Part shown: in pieces, positions 45,501 to 54,808 of the stretch | Position numbering within the stretch: position 1 is the first letter of the stretch | How the letters are laid out: each line of letters opens with the position of its first letter | Source: a virus | Length of the DNA: 56,840 bases | Direction: 5' to 3' (one strand) | Virus record (IMG/VR): IMGVR_UViG_3300046530_000095 | Span: 1 to 56,840 of that record | Translations under genes and position numbers: made by a program | Notes under the pieces: model-generated | The model's database searches: none | Told to the model about the DNA's origin: nothing | What the model saw: only the letters and a program-made list of their open reading frames with translations

Positions 45501-46238
45501 TCAGGAAATGGTGACTTTATCGATGCCCACAAAGAGGCCGTCATTGGTCATCACGATGATTTCAGCCGAGCCAGTCGCTTTACCGGTGATCGTTAATACA
45601 TCACCATTGACTGCGACCATCGCTTTGGTTGGGTCAGAACTGGAAACACGGAAGGTTTTATCCGTAGCGCCAACGGGATTGACCGTCACGTTAACGGTGT
45701 CAGTTGCGCCAACAGCAACAGTCGAGGTGGTTTTATCGAGCGTCACGCCGGTTACTGCCACAACAGGTGCGCGGGTTTCTTCAGCCAGCGATGGTTTACC
45801 GTTGTTACTGATTTTCACCGAACGAGTGATCACTTCTTTCGCCGGGATAGTTTTACCCAGGCTGCTCACCCAACCTTTGAACACATCAACGGTGCCGTTC
45901 GGGTACTTGATTTTGTAGGCGCGAACATCACCGGCGTAGAACCAGTCCACCAGACCTTGCTGCCCACTTTCACCGGGTTTCCAGGCAAGCGTAAAGCTAG
46001 CTTCCCCCGCCGATTTTTCTCCCTGAGCTGTATTTGACCAGTCAGCATTCGGATCGTCGATATAAGTATCGTCGTACGATTCTGCGGTCAGTTCACCCGG
46101 GGTGATTTCTTTGACTTTCGCGGTACGGGTCCAGTCGGTGTCGCTAGCTGGATTCGCATAAGGGTCGCCTACGCCGGTATAAATCCAGAGCGTAGTCCCG
46201 GCACCCTTTACTGGTTCGAGCGGGGTTGGTATTGGCAT
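45501..46238 (-). CDS. V: Major tail tube protein V with Ig-like domain
   Basis: A 245-residue tube subunit (lambda V 246). Residues 1-155 form the tube domain (WTRTAKVKEITPGELTAESYDD; ADWSNTAQGEKSAGEASFTLAWKPGE). Residues 160-245 form a BIG2 immunoglobulin-like domain (VTGVTLDKTTSTVAVGATDTV) exposed on the tail surface. Confidence 0.93.
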   Translation of the reverse strand: MPIPTPLEPVKGAGTTLWIYTGVGDPYANPASDTDWTRTAKVKEITPGELTAESYDDTYIDDPNADWSNTAQGEKSAGEASFTLAWKPGESGQQGLVDWFYAGDVRAYKIKYPNGTVDVFKGWVSSLGKTIPAKEVITRSVKISNNGKPSLAEETRAPVVAVTGVTLDKTTSTVAVGATDTVNVTVNPVGATDKTFRVSSSDPTKAMVAVNGDVLTITGKATGSAEIIVMTNDGLFVGIDKVTIS

Positions 46239-46245
46239 AGATTCC

Positions 46246-46644
46246 TCACATTGTGTAAGAGAGTGAATATTTCATATCAGCAGAACCCCACGTCGCCATT
46301 TCATCATCGCGCTGGTAGTCGTAGCCCTGGGCTGACATGGTTTCAATCAGGTCGCTCAGGCCGGGGATGCTGATTAAGTTGGGATAAATGCGGCTTTCCA
46401 TCCACTCATCCAGAGCAGAGTCCGTCTCAGTGGCTTTGAGGAACACTTCGATATGCAGAATGGCGTGCCACATGTCCTCATCAACGGAATCTTCCGTCGA
46501 CTGAGCATCGGTCAGGTAAACGGCCAGCGCCGGGAGGTCTTCGGGATCGAGAACCGCCGGACGGCCATCAAACCAGGTAACCTGCTCAGTGATACCAGCC
46601 TTGAGTGCAGTGAGGAGCGCCGTACGGATTTGCGGATGTTTCAT
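46246..46644 (-). CDS. U: Tail terminator protein U
   Basis: A 132-residue protein (lambda U 131) that caps the tail. MKHPQIRTALLTALKAGI is the family start. It overlaps Z by four bases. Confidence 0.9.
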   Translation of the reverse strand: MKHPQIRTALLTALKAGITEQVTWFDGRPAVLDPEDLPALAVYLTDAQSTEDSVDEDMWHAILHIEVFLKATETDSALDEWMESRIYPNLISIPGLSDLIETMSAQGYDYQRDDEMATWGSADMKYSLSYTM

Positions 46645-47195
46645 TTAATCAGTACCAGTCGGAGTTGTTTACGGAGTGCTGCGGCCATTTCTTTTGGCAG
46701 GTCAGTTTCGGTGAGCTTTGTGCTCTGCTCTTTAAATGCAATGGTCAGAGGTTCAGCCATCGGAATACTGACTACCTTCAGGGGATATCGTGCCGCTGTT
46801 GTACGTTGCAAAACATGCCAGCGACCGTTACTGAGCTGCTGGATGAATGCCCCCGGAAAACGAAATTTCCCCACCCGTAACTCACTACGCACACCGCGCT
46901 TATCCCGTTTACGCCGTGACAAACGGACGCTTGCGGTACCTAACTTGATGGCGGGCAAATTACCGCGATTCACCCTGATGGTGGCCTGTGGCTTACGCAC
47001 CGTGGCTTTCTTTAATCTGGCGCGTTGATTTACCAGCTTACGCTGGACCTTTGTTTCTTTTGCCACCTCACGGGTACTGCGGCTTATTGCTCGAGTGGCG
47101 ATACGGTTGATGGCTTGGGAAGATGCGCGGGGAACGGCTTTATTGTTGATGCTGTCGAGATTGGCAATGGCCTGCTCCAGTCCCTTGATCGACAT
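46641..47195 (-). CDS. Z: Minor tail protein Z
   Basis: A 184-residue basic tail completion protein (lambda Z 192). MSIKGLEQAIANLDSINNKAVPRASSQAINR is typical. It acts late in tail assembly so the tail can join the head. Confidence 0.9.
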   Translation of the reverse strand: MSIKGLEQAIANLDSINNKAVPRASSQAINRIATRAISRSTREVAKETKVQRKLVNQRARLKKATVRKPQATIRVNRGNLPAIKLGTASVRLSRRKRDKRGVRSELRVGKFRFPGAFIQQLSNGRWHVLQRTTAARYPLKVVSIPMAEPLTIAFKEQSTKLTETDLPKEMAAALRKQLRLVLIK

Positions 47196-47203
47196 AATGC
47201 CTC

Positions 47204-47479
47204 CTACTCGAGCCAGATTTGGGGTTTACCGTTAAAGGTTTTCTGGCGGGTCACCTTGTACGTTTTCTCCTGCCACACAACTTCATCCCCTTTGCGGGGT
47301 TTGAGTGTGGTGGAGAACACCACCAGCGCCAGCCCCTCACCAGCCAGCGGCCCCATTTCGGCATCAAACTGGCTTTCAATAGCGCGGGTGGGCTCACCAT
47401 TAATCAGTACCGGCTCTCCCATAACGGTCACCGTGGCAACATCCATGCGGGCGGCAAACTGGGCGAACGGACTAGCCAT
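47204..47479 (-). CDS. Head-tail joining protein (FII-like position)
   Basis: A 91-residue protein between the DUF2190 gene and Z, at the place of lambda gpFII. The end (EVVWQEKTYKVTRQKTFNGKPQIWLE) has the beta-barrel look of head-tail connectors. It overlaps the DUF2190 gene by eight bases. Confidence 0.75.
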   Translation of the reverse strand: MASPFAQFAARMDVATVTVMGEPVLINGEPTRAIESQFDAEMGPLAGEGLALVVFSTTLKPRKGDEVVWQEKTYKVTRQKTFNGKPQIWLE

Positions 47480-47795
47480 TCAGACGAACGGCAACCGTGG
47501 TCGTGTTCGCTGCTGCCGCCTCCCACGCTTTGCCCGCAGGCGTCGCGCCAGTTCCATCAATCTGGACTTTTCCATCTTTGATGTTGAGTACTTTGCCCTG
47601 AGGAATGTTGTCAGTGGCAAGCTTTGGCAACACGACGACGCCGCTGGTTACGCCTTCACCCGATCCACCCGCAGCAATATCTGCAATGGCTACTGCAAGC
47701 AAATCGCCAACAGGAACAGGCGTGCCACTAAGAATGGCGTCGGTCCCGGTGTTCTTAATCGTGATGGTGTGACCATCCTGAAGGTAATTTTTCAT
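47472..47795 (-). CDS. DUF2190-family capsid-associated protein (copy 1)
   Basis: A 107-residue beta-rich protein. MKNYLQDGHTITIKNTGTDAILSGTPVPVGDLLAVAIADIA is the DUF2190 pattern, a family linked to capsid decoration and placed right after the capsid gene, as here. A related gene lies at 54356-54697. Confidence 0.85.
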   Translation of the reverse strand: MKNYLQDGHTITIKNTGTDAILSGTPVPVGDLLAVAIADIAAGGSGEGVTSGVVVLPKLATDNIPQGKVLNIKDGKVQIDGTGATPAGKAWEAAAANTTTVAVRLNG

Positions 47796-47875
47796 GAGGT
47801 TTCTCCACGGCTCCGCTCGGGAGCCGTTTTTCAGACATAAATAAAGCCCTTTCGGCCACTGGAGGGTAGTGTTGA

Positions 47876-49873
47876 TTACTTACCGGAGGATTTCACCAGG
47901 CCACGATAATCCAGTGGCGCCACACCTGCATCGATGCGCACTTTCGTGGCGATACCGTCAGTGGTGAAGCCTTCCAACTGGTCGATGTATGGCGTATCAA
48001 CACCGTTCAGATACGCCACTTCAATGGTGTCCGAACCTTTTGCAGCAGCCAGGTACCATGCAGCCGGATCAACATCATCCAGACGCGCTTCGGAAATAAC
48101 CTCGGCAAAGTTCTGGATTGGGTTATTAATACCGGAATTAATGTCAGCACCTTTCACGCTGGCAGACTTAATCGTCTGGTTAGCGAGGGTTTCCAGAGCA
48201 ACCGGAACAAGCACATAAGCTGGACGAATGTTAAGTGCGCGAGTTCCTTCTTTCTGAGTGCGCATTAACTTGCGACCGTCATCCAAACTGGTTGTGCTGA
48301 TCGCGCCAGTAGCCATGTTTTTGTGGTCTGCATGGAACAGGGTTTTACCATCGGACAGTTTTTCATTGTCAATCAGAACCGCATAAACCAGATCGCCGAT
48401 GGTTCCTTTAGCTGCGCGGCCCATCTTCATCGGAACATCGGTTAACTGGTTCAGGTCGTCGTTAATAATCGCCTGGCGGGTAACGGAGAAAATTTCACCG
48501 TAAGTCGCCAGCGCAATAGTTTCGCCTTTGTCGCCAGTGGTAACGTATTTGTACTCAGCGCCTTCGCGCACCTTACGCAACGATGGGAAGCCGCCCAGGC
48601 CAACGCGGTGTGCCGTTTTAAAGTCAGACAACTGGCCTTTTTTAGTCCACAGTTCGAAGGATTCATTCGCTTCATCCCAGCCCTGCAACAGGGATTTATT
48701 CGCCACATCCAGCAGGATATTGCCGAAATCGGAGGTGCTGTGCGTGAGAGAGAAACCGATCATCTGCATTGGGTTATAAGCAGCAACACCGATTCCGCGC
48801 TCTGTCAGTGACATTCGCGCCATCTCGCGCATGGTTGTGCCGTTGTAGACGTTATCACGCTGCATGTCTTCATAACCTGCACGCGCCATCAGTGCCTGAC
48901 GAATACCATCACCGACAAAATTACCGTTGCCAGCGTACACATGTGCCTGGGTTTGAGTCTGCGTCGACTTGTTGGAAGGCGTCGCGCTTTTACCCAGCTC
49001 TGCCAGCAGCTTATCTTTCGCCTGCTCAACCGAACATTCAACATCAGCGACACACTGAGCCTGAAGTTCCTGGTGTTTACCGCCGAACATAGCAAACAAA
49101 TCCTGGATATTGTTTACGCGGGCCTTCTGCTCGGCAATCACCTGCTGGCGAATGTCAGTTGCGTTGGCGTTCTCCGGTGCAGTGGTCACCGGCTGGGTGA
49201 TAGTTGGCTGCGGGTCACGCTGCGCTGTATTACGTGGCGGGGTGATCATGTTGCGGATTGTGCGTGGCATCTTCTCGAATTCCTCGATACGTTTTGACTG
49301 AATACAGGCCATGGCCTGAAGGGATGGAGTAACTTCGTCGGCAAAACCCAGCGCCAGACATTCAGCACCGGATAACCAGGTTTCGTCCTCCAGCATGGCG
49401 GCAATCTCTTCCTGAGACTTTCCGGTTTTTGCCATATAAGCCGGGATAAGTACGCCCTCAAGCTTATCCAGCAAGTCGGCGTAATCACGCATGTCGTTCG
49501 CGTCACCACCCGTGAAGCCCCACGGTTTGTGGATCATCATCATGGTGTTTTCCGGCATGATGACCGGATTGCCTACCATGGCGATGACCGACGCCATCGA
49601 TGCGGCCAGACCGTCGATATAAGCGGTAATCGATGCGCCATGGTGTTTCAGGGCATTAAAAATGGCGATGCCATCAAAGACATCGCCACCAGGGGAGTTA
49701 ATGTGAAGGTTGATATGAGTGATATCACCCAGCGCTTTGAGGTTGGCCACGAACTGTTTTGCCGTCACACCCCAGTAGCCGATTTCATCGTAGATATAGA
49801 TTTCGGCGGAGTTACCTTCCTGCGCCTGCATCCGGAACCAGCTATTTTTTGCGCTGGCTTTCGGGCGGTTCAT
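47876..49873 (-). CDS. ClpP-type prohead protease fused to major capsid protein
   Basis: A 665-residue fusion. The ATG at 49873 (MNRPKASAKNSWF) has an AGGAAG ribosome site and is chosen over a start 29 codons upstream deep inside the portal gene. Residues about 20-200 are a ClpP-like protease: SPGGD at 60-64, catalytic Ser92 in GLAASMA, His115 in MIHKPWG. A linker of about 100 residues follows (PRDPQPTI-type, Gln/Ala-rich, scaffold-like), then about 350 residues of Mu gpT-like major capsid protein (GYEDMQRDNVYNG onwards). Self-cleavage should release the capsid subunit. It overlaps the portal by 32 bases. Such fusions are known in this phage group. Confidence 0.88.
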   Translation of the reverse strand: MNRPKASAKNSWFRMQAQEGNSAEIYIYDEIGYWGVTAKQFVANLKALGDITHINLHINSPGGDVFDGIAIFNALKHHGASITAYIDGLAASMASVIAMVGNPVIMPENTMMMIHKPWGFTGGDANDMRDYADLLDKLEGVLIPAYMAKTGKSQEEIAAMLEDETWLSGAECLALGFADEVTPSLQAMACIQSKRIEEFEKMPRTIRNMITPPRNTAQRDPQPTITQPVTTAPENANATDIRQQVIAEQKARVNNIQDLFAMFGGKHQELQAQCVADVECSVEQAKDKLLAELGKSATPSNKSTQTQTQAHVYAGNGNFVGDGIRQALMARAGYEDMQRDNVYNGTTMREMARMSLTERGIGVAAYNPMQMIGFSLTHSTSDFGNILLDVANKSLLQGWDEANESFELWTKKGQLSDFKTAHRVGLGGFPSLRKVREGAEYKYVTTGDKGETIALATYGEIFSVTRQAIINDDLNQLTDVPMKMGRAAKGTIGDLVYAVLIDNEKLSDGKTLFHADHKNMATGAISTTSLDDGRKLMRTQKEGTRALNIRPAYVLVPVALETLANQTIKSASVKGADINSGINNPIQNFAEVISEARLDDVDPAAWYLAAAKGSDTIEVAYLNGVDTPYIDQLEGFTTDGIATKVRIDAGVAPLDYRGLVKSSGK

Positions 49874-51344
49874 TACCCGGTTTTTCTTCCTGGCCACTGG
49901 TGGCTCCTTTGTCATTAGCCGGGTCGGTATCGAACACCAGCCCCTGTTTACGGTTTTCATCGACTTCCGCTTTACGGCGTCGTTTCACATCATCCGGATT
50001 CGCGCCACGGGCACGCACCCATTCACTTTCTGTTGCAGCCCCACCGCGTAGCAGTATTTTCCAGGCATTAGCCTCTTTAACCGGGTCAATCCATGGCATT
50101 ACCGGACCGGAGAACACTGCGCTGTACAGAGATTCTTTATCCACACCAGCCGGGACGGTGATTTGCCCGGAGGCAATTGCCATACTCAGCCAGGCGCGGT
50201 ACATCGGACGGGTCACAGCGGCAATGAAGGCATCCTGCAGAATGAAATACCCTTCCGTGGACTCCACCAGCTCCTGTCGCTGGGCGCTGTAGGTGCCATC
50301 ATAATTACGGGCGATACTGGAAAAGCTGCCGCGAGAACCCGCAGCAACCGCACGCAATTGACCATTACGGAAGGTTTCAAGGTTAGGATTTGGCCGGTCT
50401 GATTTAATCATCCCGATATCTTCGCCAGGACGAAGGTCATCAAACAGCATGCCCGGCTCAATATTCAGTTCACGTGAACCCACTTCATCGTCCGGATAGG
50501 ACTGTCCGTCACCTTTTTTGATGAACATGCCCAGCGCAGCGGCAATGCGTGCCGCCGTTAATTCCGCATCCTCATATTCTTTTAGAGCGGATAGGCGCAT
50601 CAGCACACCAGCGAGCAATGAATTCCCACGGATTTGATGAAGACGGCGCATGAATTTGAGGTGCAACATTTTGTCAGCACCAATATCTTTGGTGTCGCCC
50701 TGCTTCATACCTTCGGCTGGCAGGTTTTTGTAGACCAGGTACCGGGTTGGTCGGCCCCAGTCGTTGAGATAGACACCCTGGCATAATTTGTTGGCCGGTT
50801 CGCTACGCTCCATCGGCACAAAATCAGGCTCCAGCGCTTCCAGCCAGAAAGGAATACCCGCAACCGGCTCCAGTCCATTTCCGGTGCCACTCACCAGCTG
50901 CGCAAAAACTTCCCCGTCACGTAACCAGGTTCGCGCCATCAGACGTTCGAGTACCGGACGTGTAAATTGCCCCGTTACCTCAGGTGAAACTGACCACTCG
51001 GCCCATTTAGCACGAATATCAGCAGCCAGCGCGTTGGCAAGCCCTCCGTTTTTCAGTAATGGCTGAGGTTCAACGATGATCCCCTTTGCTCCCACAATGC
51101 GCTCTTCGAGCTTGTCGAGCAGCCCTATAACCAAATCATGGTTACAGTCGAGCCAGCGGGCCTGCTCTCGCAGAGAACGTCCGCCAAATTGAGTAAGCTG
51201 ATTAGCCGAACGATTTTCCCGTTTTGCCCGGTGTGTACGAGTGGGTAATACCGCCTCGTAAGCCTGGATCATCATGCGGGACTTGAGCCTATCGGCCTTC
51301 CAGCCAGGAGAGAACAAACCGATCAGATTGTCGAGTGAACTCAT
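49842..51344 (-). CDS. Portal protein, lambda gpB family
   Basis: A 500-residue portal (lambda B 533). Typical segments are WLDCNHDLVIGLLDKLEERIVG and KFMRRLHQIRGNSLLAGVL. It overlaps W by four bases and the protease/capsid gene by about 32. Confidence 0.93.
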   Translation of the reverse strand: MSSLDNLIGLFSPGWKADRLKSRMMIQAYEAVLPTRTHRAKRENRSANQLTQFGGRSLREQARWLDCNHDLVIGLLDKLEERIVGAKGIIVEPQPLLKNGGLANALAADIRAKWAEWSVSPEVTGQFTRPVLERLMARTWLRDGEVFAQLVSGTGNGLEPVAGIPFWLEALEPDFVPMERSEPANKLCQGVYLNDWGRPTRYLVYKNLPAEGMKQGDTKDIGADKMLHLKFMRRLHQIRGNSLLAGVLMRLSALKEYEDAELTAARIAAALGMFIKKGDGQSYPDDEVGSRELNIEPGMLFDDLRPGEDIGMIKSDRPNPNLETFRNGQLRAVAAGSRGSFSSIARNYDGTYSAQRQELVESTEGYFILQDAFIAAVTRPMYRAWLSMAIASGQITVPAGVDKESLYSAVFSGPVMPWIDPVKEANAWKILLRGGAATESEWVRARGANPDDVKRRRKAEVDENRKQGLVFDTDPANDKGATSGQEEKPGNEPPESQRKK

Positions 51345-51559
51345 CGCGAGAACCTCGCCAGTTTGAATCCACTTCGACCACTATTAGTCGCATTGGCCGT
51401 AGCTAATTTTCGCTCCCACTCCTGGCGACCTTTGCGGATCTCGCTCAGGTTTTCCATTGTCATCTGCTGACCGTTGAAAACGATGGACTTACCCTGAAGG
51501 ATTGCCATTTCAGCTTCGGTGTAGCGTCGGATCATGTCCTGAATATCATTAAGCGTCAC
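51341..51559 (-). CDS. W: Head-tail joining protein W
   Basis: A 72-residue protein (lambda W 68) that completes the filled head. MTLNDIQDMIRRYTEAEMAILQGKSIVFNGQQMT is the family pattern. It is coupled by short overlaps to terminase and portal genes. Confidence 0.92.
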   Translation of the reverse strand: MTLNDIQDMIRRYTEAEMAILQGKSIVFNGQQMTMENLSEIRKGRQEWERKLATANATNSGRSGFKLARFSR

Positions 51560-53661
51560 ACCCAGCCTCCTGAATTAGATGGTGCCCATGCCGATTCGCG
51601 GGCAGGTTTCGTTGTCTTTGTTGCAGATACTGGCGGTAGCGGTTTCGCAACTGCTGCCACAACCGGCGCATCTGTTGTGGGTTCATCCACAAGATAGGTT
51701 TCACGACGCGCCCATTCCGGCGCATCAGGCCATTTAATCTTTTCGTAGCCGTGGAGAATGACCAGAGCATGCGCGTACACCATGAGGTCAAACGCTTCGT
51801 TAGCGCCCTTACCGGGCTTCGTCCATTTGCCATCTACAGAACGCTCCTCATAGGTCAGTTCATCGTAAAACCAGCTGCCCAGCCAGTCAGGGAAGTGGAC
51901 ATAGTTCGCCCCCGGCACATCACGCCACAGCGCGTTGTTGATCCGGTCTTTAAGAGCATTGGTCTGGAGAAGGTAAAGTGGGATATCGCCAGCCGCTTTT
52001 GCCCGGCGGGTTGAGCGACCGGTATTGTCCGGGAATGTGCGGGTGATCAGTTTGCTGCGTGTCTGGCTGTCACCTTTAAATAACCAGACTTTACGTTGCA
52101 TACCGTCACGGCGGCAGCGGCGCCAGAATTCATAGGCATTGTCGGTAACACCATCCTCACCACCGGAATCTACTGCCATTGCCAGCAGGCTCATCCGCTT
52201 TCCGGGCTCGCCATCGAGCGCCCAGGTTTTATCGAGGACATCAGTGCGCAATAAATCCCAGTCTTCTGGATAGCTACCAGGGTCAATGTGCAGGCTTTCG
52301 CCCTCAGCATTGCAACGCATGGACTGGGTAATGTTGTAGCGATCGACAATCCAGCGCTCCCCCTGGGCGCCATAGCCAATGACCTGAACAACGAAGCGGC
52401 GATTCTTACCGCCCTGAACATCGACGGTCGCCACCATAAATTGCACACCAGCCGGGACCCTGCGTTTCTCGACCAGCTCCGCACGCAGTTGAAGTTCGTC
52501 ACCTTTGCGCTGCTCGAGGCTGGAGCGCGGCAGATAGGGCAAACCCCAGTCTGTATTGATGACCGTCTTGAGTGTTTCTTCGCTGCCGTTGACTTCATAT
52601 TCCTGCTCGGCGGTCAGTAGTTTGTAAACCAGCTGCTGCCAGCTCTGGTATGCAGCTGCCGGACCTTCCATCCAGAACGAAGCGATACGAGAACGACGGG
52701 CCTCCCCCGTTACGTTGCCCTCACGGTCAATTTTCTGACCTTCACGCAACCAGATGCCCTTCATATTCAGGCTGCGTTTCATATCGGCAGTAATGACCCC
52801 GGAACACGACGGGCAGATAATATGAGCAGCTTCACTGGCTTTCACCGGATCGCTGATTTCGCGATACCCGGTCATGGCCTTCATCTCAGGCTGGAAATGT
52901 TCACCACAGTGCGGGCAAGGCCAGTACCAGCGACGGCGATCGCCGCGGTTATAAAGAGATAAAATTCCGGTTGTAGGTGGCGCTTCATGCTCGGAGCTGC
53001 GACGCCATTTGGTATCGCGAATATCACGCCCAGGAGAGCTTTCCACCAGCGTCATACCGGAGGACATAAAGGTGGTCGTACGTTTTGATGCCAGTGAAAA
53101 GGCATCACCCTCCCCGTCAATATCTTCCGGGAAACGGTCATAATCAGTGAGCGCTACGCATTTGTAGTCTGATGAGGACATGATATTGACTGACGGCCAG
53201 CCAATTTTGAGGTAATTACCAGCCCGGAATGTACGGTCGTAAACGTTGTTATCGTTACGCCTTGGGCTGAGTCGCTTCGCGACCTGTGGACTACAGCGAA
53301 AAGTACGATCGAGACGCTTTTTGGAATGCTCACGCGCTTTCTCTTCCGTCATCTGGATAATCAGCATGTCGGAGGGGTCACAGACAACGTTGTAAACAAC
53401 CCAGCCATCAATCAAGCCAATCGTCTTACCGGTTCGCGCCGGGCCGACAAATACCACTGCGTCATACTCACGCGAGGCCAGGCAGTTCATTGGCTCGATA
53501 ACGTACGGGGCTAAGTTTGGGTCCCAAGGGACAGAGTTTCCAGCCCCCATCGGCACGCGCATATATTCACTGACCGCATCGGCCACCAGCATGCGGCTTG
53601 GGGCACGAAGTATTCCAGGCACATCCCTGCGGATGCCCCGGGCAGATGCCCGCTTCGCCAT
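51556..53661 (-). CDS. Terminase large subunit, lambda gpA
   Basis: A 701-residue ATPase and cos endonuclease (lambda A 641). The Walker A-like site is FVGPARTGKTIGL near residue 80. A zinc-ribbon-like CPHCGEHF...CPSC lies around residues 250-290. The nuclease region includes DVQGGKNRRFVVQVIGYG. It works with the small subunit on the cos site near 54.27 kb. Confidence 0.94.
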   Translation of the reverse strand: MAKRASARGIRRDVPGILRAPSRMLVADAVSEYMRVPMGAGNSVPWDPNLAPYVIEPMNCLASREYDAVVFVGPARTGKTIGLIDGWVVYNVVCDPSDMLIIQMTEEKAREHSKKRLDRTFRCSPQVAKRLSPRRNDNNVYDRTFRAGNYLKIGWPSVNIMSSSDYKCVALTDYDRFPEDIDGEGDAFSLASKRTTTFMSSGMTLVESSPGRDIRDTKWRRSSEHEAPPTTGILSLYNRGDRRRWYWPCPHCGEHFQPEMKAMTGYREISDPVKASEAAHIICPSCSGVITADMKRSLNMKGIWLREGQKIDREGNVTGEARRSRIASFWMEGPAAAYQSWQQLVYKLLTAEQEYEVNGSEETLKTVINTDWGLPYLPRSSLEQRKGDELQLRAELVEKRRVPAGVQFMVATVDVQGGKNRRFVVQVIGYGAQGERWIVDRYNITQSMRCNAEGESLHIDPGSYPEDWDLLRTDVLDKTWALDGEPGKRMSLLAMAVDSGGEDGVTDNAYEFWRRCRRDGMQRKVWLFKGDSQTRSKLITRTFPDNTGRSTRRAKAAGDIPLYLLQTNALKDRINNALWRDVPGANYVHFPDWLGSWFYDELTYEERSVDGKWTKPGKGANEAFDLMVYAHALVILHGYEKIKWPDAPEWARRETYLVDEPTTDAPVVAAVAKPLPPVSATKTTKPARESAWAPSNSGGWV

Positions 53662-54149
53662 CAGTCCTCCTCTGGCTCTTCCTCCTCCGGTTCAGCGTCC
53701 AGAACGCGCTGGGCGATCTGGTCACGTAAATCATCAATAACGCTTTGCACCCGGCTCACTGCGACAGGCGTTAGCGCACAGTCACGCTCCAGGATATCCG
53801 GCAGTGTTTCGAGCACCTGCACAACGGCTTTTGCCATAACTGAAAATTCACGCGCCACCTCGTCAGCCGGGATCAGCTGGCCTGTGTCCTGTTCAAATTT
53901 GAGACGTTCGTTTTCGGCTTTCCAGTGCGAGAGTCTGTCGGAAGGCTGCATGTCTTCAGTGGAAACTGAAACGCTCGGGATCATCAGCTCAGTTAACACA
54001 TCGGTGATGAGGTAGAGCTTCAGTTTGCTGTTGCTGCCGGGTGCCGGAGGGACGTTTTTAAGACGGGCGGCAACGGTCTGGCGATGTACACCAGTGATTC
54101 CGGCGAGCTGATTGATGTTGAGTTTGTGGGTAGCTACTTCCTGGTCCAT
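53661..54149 (-). CDS. Terminase small subunit, lambda Nu1 family
   Basis: A 162-residue DNA-binding subunit (Nu1 181). The ATG at 54149 gives MDQEVATHKLNINQLAGITGVHRQTVAARLKN, a winged helix-turn-helix as in Nu1; an earlier start adds an unrelated 24 residues. The end is strongly acidic (EPEEEEPEED). Overlaps the large subunit by one base. Confidence 0.88.
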   Translation of the reverse strand: MDQEVATHKLNINQLAGITGVHRQTVAARLKNVPPAPGSNSKLKLYLITDVLTELMIPSVSVSTEDMQPSDRLSHWKAENERLKFEQDTGQLIPADEVAREFSVMAKAVVQVLETLPDILERDCALTPVAVSRVQSVIDDLRDQIAQRVLDAEPEEEEPEED

Positions 54150-54260
54150 GATGGTGAACACTTTTTGAACGTTTCGACATCTTTGCAAATTGCCATTCTT
54201 ATAAAACAGCAAGTTACGCACATGATGATGATGACCCTAAAACATGAAAACTAGCCGTTT

Positions 54261-54282
54261 TCCGCGTGCCCGCCGCCTCGTG
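54261..54282 (-). other. cos: Probable lambdoid cos site
   Basis: On the minus strand this reads CGAGGCGGCGGGCACGCGGA and is followed by AAAACGGCTAGTTTTCATG, which recalls the lambda left end (GGGCGGCGACCTCGCGGGTT). It lies about 120 bases upstream of the Nu1-like start, as cos does in lambda. The exact nick positions cannot be read. Confidence 0.5.
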
Positions 54283-54310
54283 GCAGGCCAGATCCCCGGG
54301 AGTACCTTTT

Positions 54311-54333
54311 CAAATGATAGTGATTATCATTTG
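54311..54333. promoter_or_regulatory. Fur-box-like palindrome beside cos
   Basis: CAAATGATA-GTGAT-TATCATTTG is a perfect 9-base inverted repeat. Its centre (TGATAGT-G-ATTATCA, 54315-54329) differs at one position from the 7-1-7 Fur operator TGATAAT-N-ATTATCA. It may instead be a terminase binding or structural element. Confidence 0.5.
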
Positions 54334-54355
54334 ATGTCATTTTGGTCGGCGCGGG

Positions 54356-54697
54356 TCAGAAGCCAAGACGCACACGCCCTTCGGGGTCGTTCGGGTTAGT
54401 GGTGATCCATGCGGTACCAGCGAATGCGTTAGCATCTGAGCCGTCCTTCTCATCAGATGTCAGCTTGCCGTCTTTGGTCAACCACAGTTGCACGCCACGC
54501 TGCCACGTGCCTGCTGCAACCTTAGGCAGGACAAACACGCCAGTCATCATTAGCACACCGTCTGCGTCTGCTGGGATGTCGTGTTGAGCGATACCGATTA
54601 AGGCGCCAACAATAACCGGCTGACCTGATACAACGTCTTTACCGGTTCCGTTATGCCAGTCCATGGTATTGCCGTCCTGATAGTAGTTCTTAGCCAT
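54356..54697 (-). CDS. DUF2190-family protein (copy 2)
   Basis: A 113-residue protein beginning MAKNYYQDGNTMDWHNGTGKDVVSGQPVIVGALIGIAQHDI, clearly a paralogue of the 107-residue decoration protein at 47472-47795. It lies upstream of cos and terminase, outside the head operon. It may be a second decoration protein. Confidence 0.82.
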   Translation of the reverse strand: MAKNYYQDGNTMDWHNGTGKDVVSGQPVIVGALIGIAQHDIPADADGVLMMTGVFVLPKVAAGTWQRGVQLWLTKDGKLTSDEKDGSDANAFAGTAWITTNPNDPEGRVRLGF

Positions 54698-54742
54698 TGG
54701 ATTACCTCATACGATGAATGCCCGCACGTGGCAGACAGAAAC

Positions 54743-54772
54743 AAAAAAAGCCACCGACGCATGCCAATGGCT
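54743..54772 (-). terminator. Terminator after coiled-coil membrane gene
   Basis: On the minus strand AGCCA pairs with TGGCT around a partly paired loop, followed by seven T residues. Confidence 0.55.
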
Positions 54773-54808
54773 CAATTAAATTTGGTACCAAGCAAGTAAG
54801 AGTTAAGT

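Noticed and set aside
47025-47840. 271-residue frame opposite Z and the DUF2190 gene
   Set aside because: It lies across three well-supported minus-strand genes and has low-quality, Cys/Arg-rich translation.
47796-47875. Hairpin ACGGCTCC/GGAGCCGT between the capsid and DUF2190 genes as terminator of the late operon
   Set aside because: The T run lies on the plus-strand side only, so it does not read as a terminator for the minus-strand operon.
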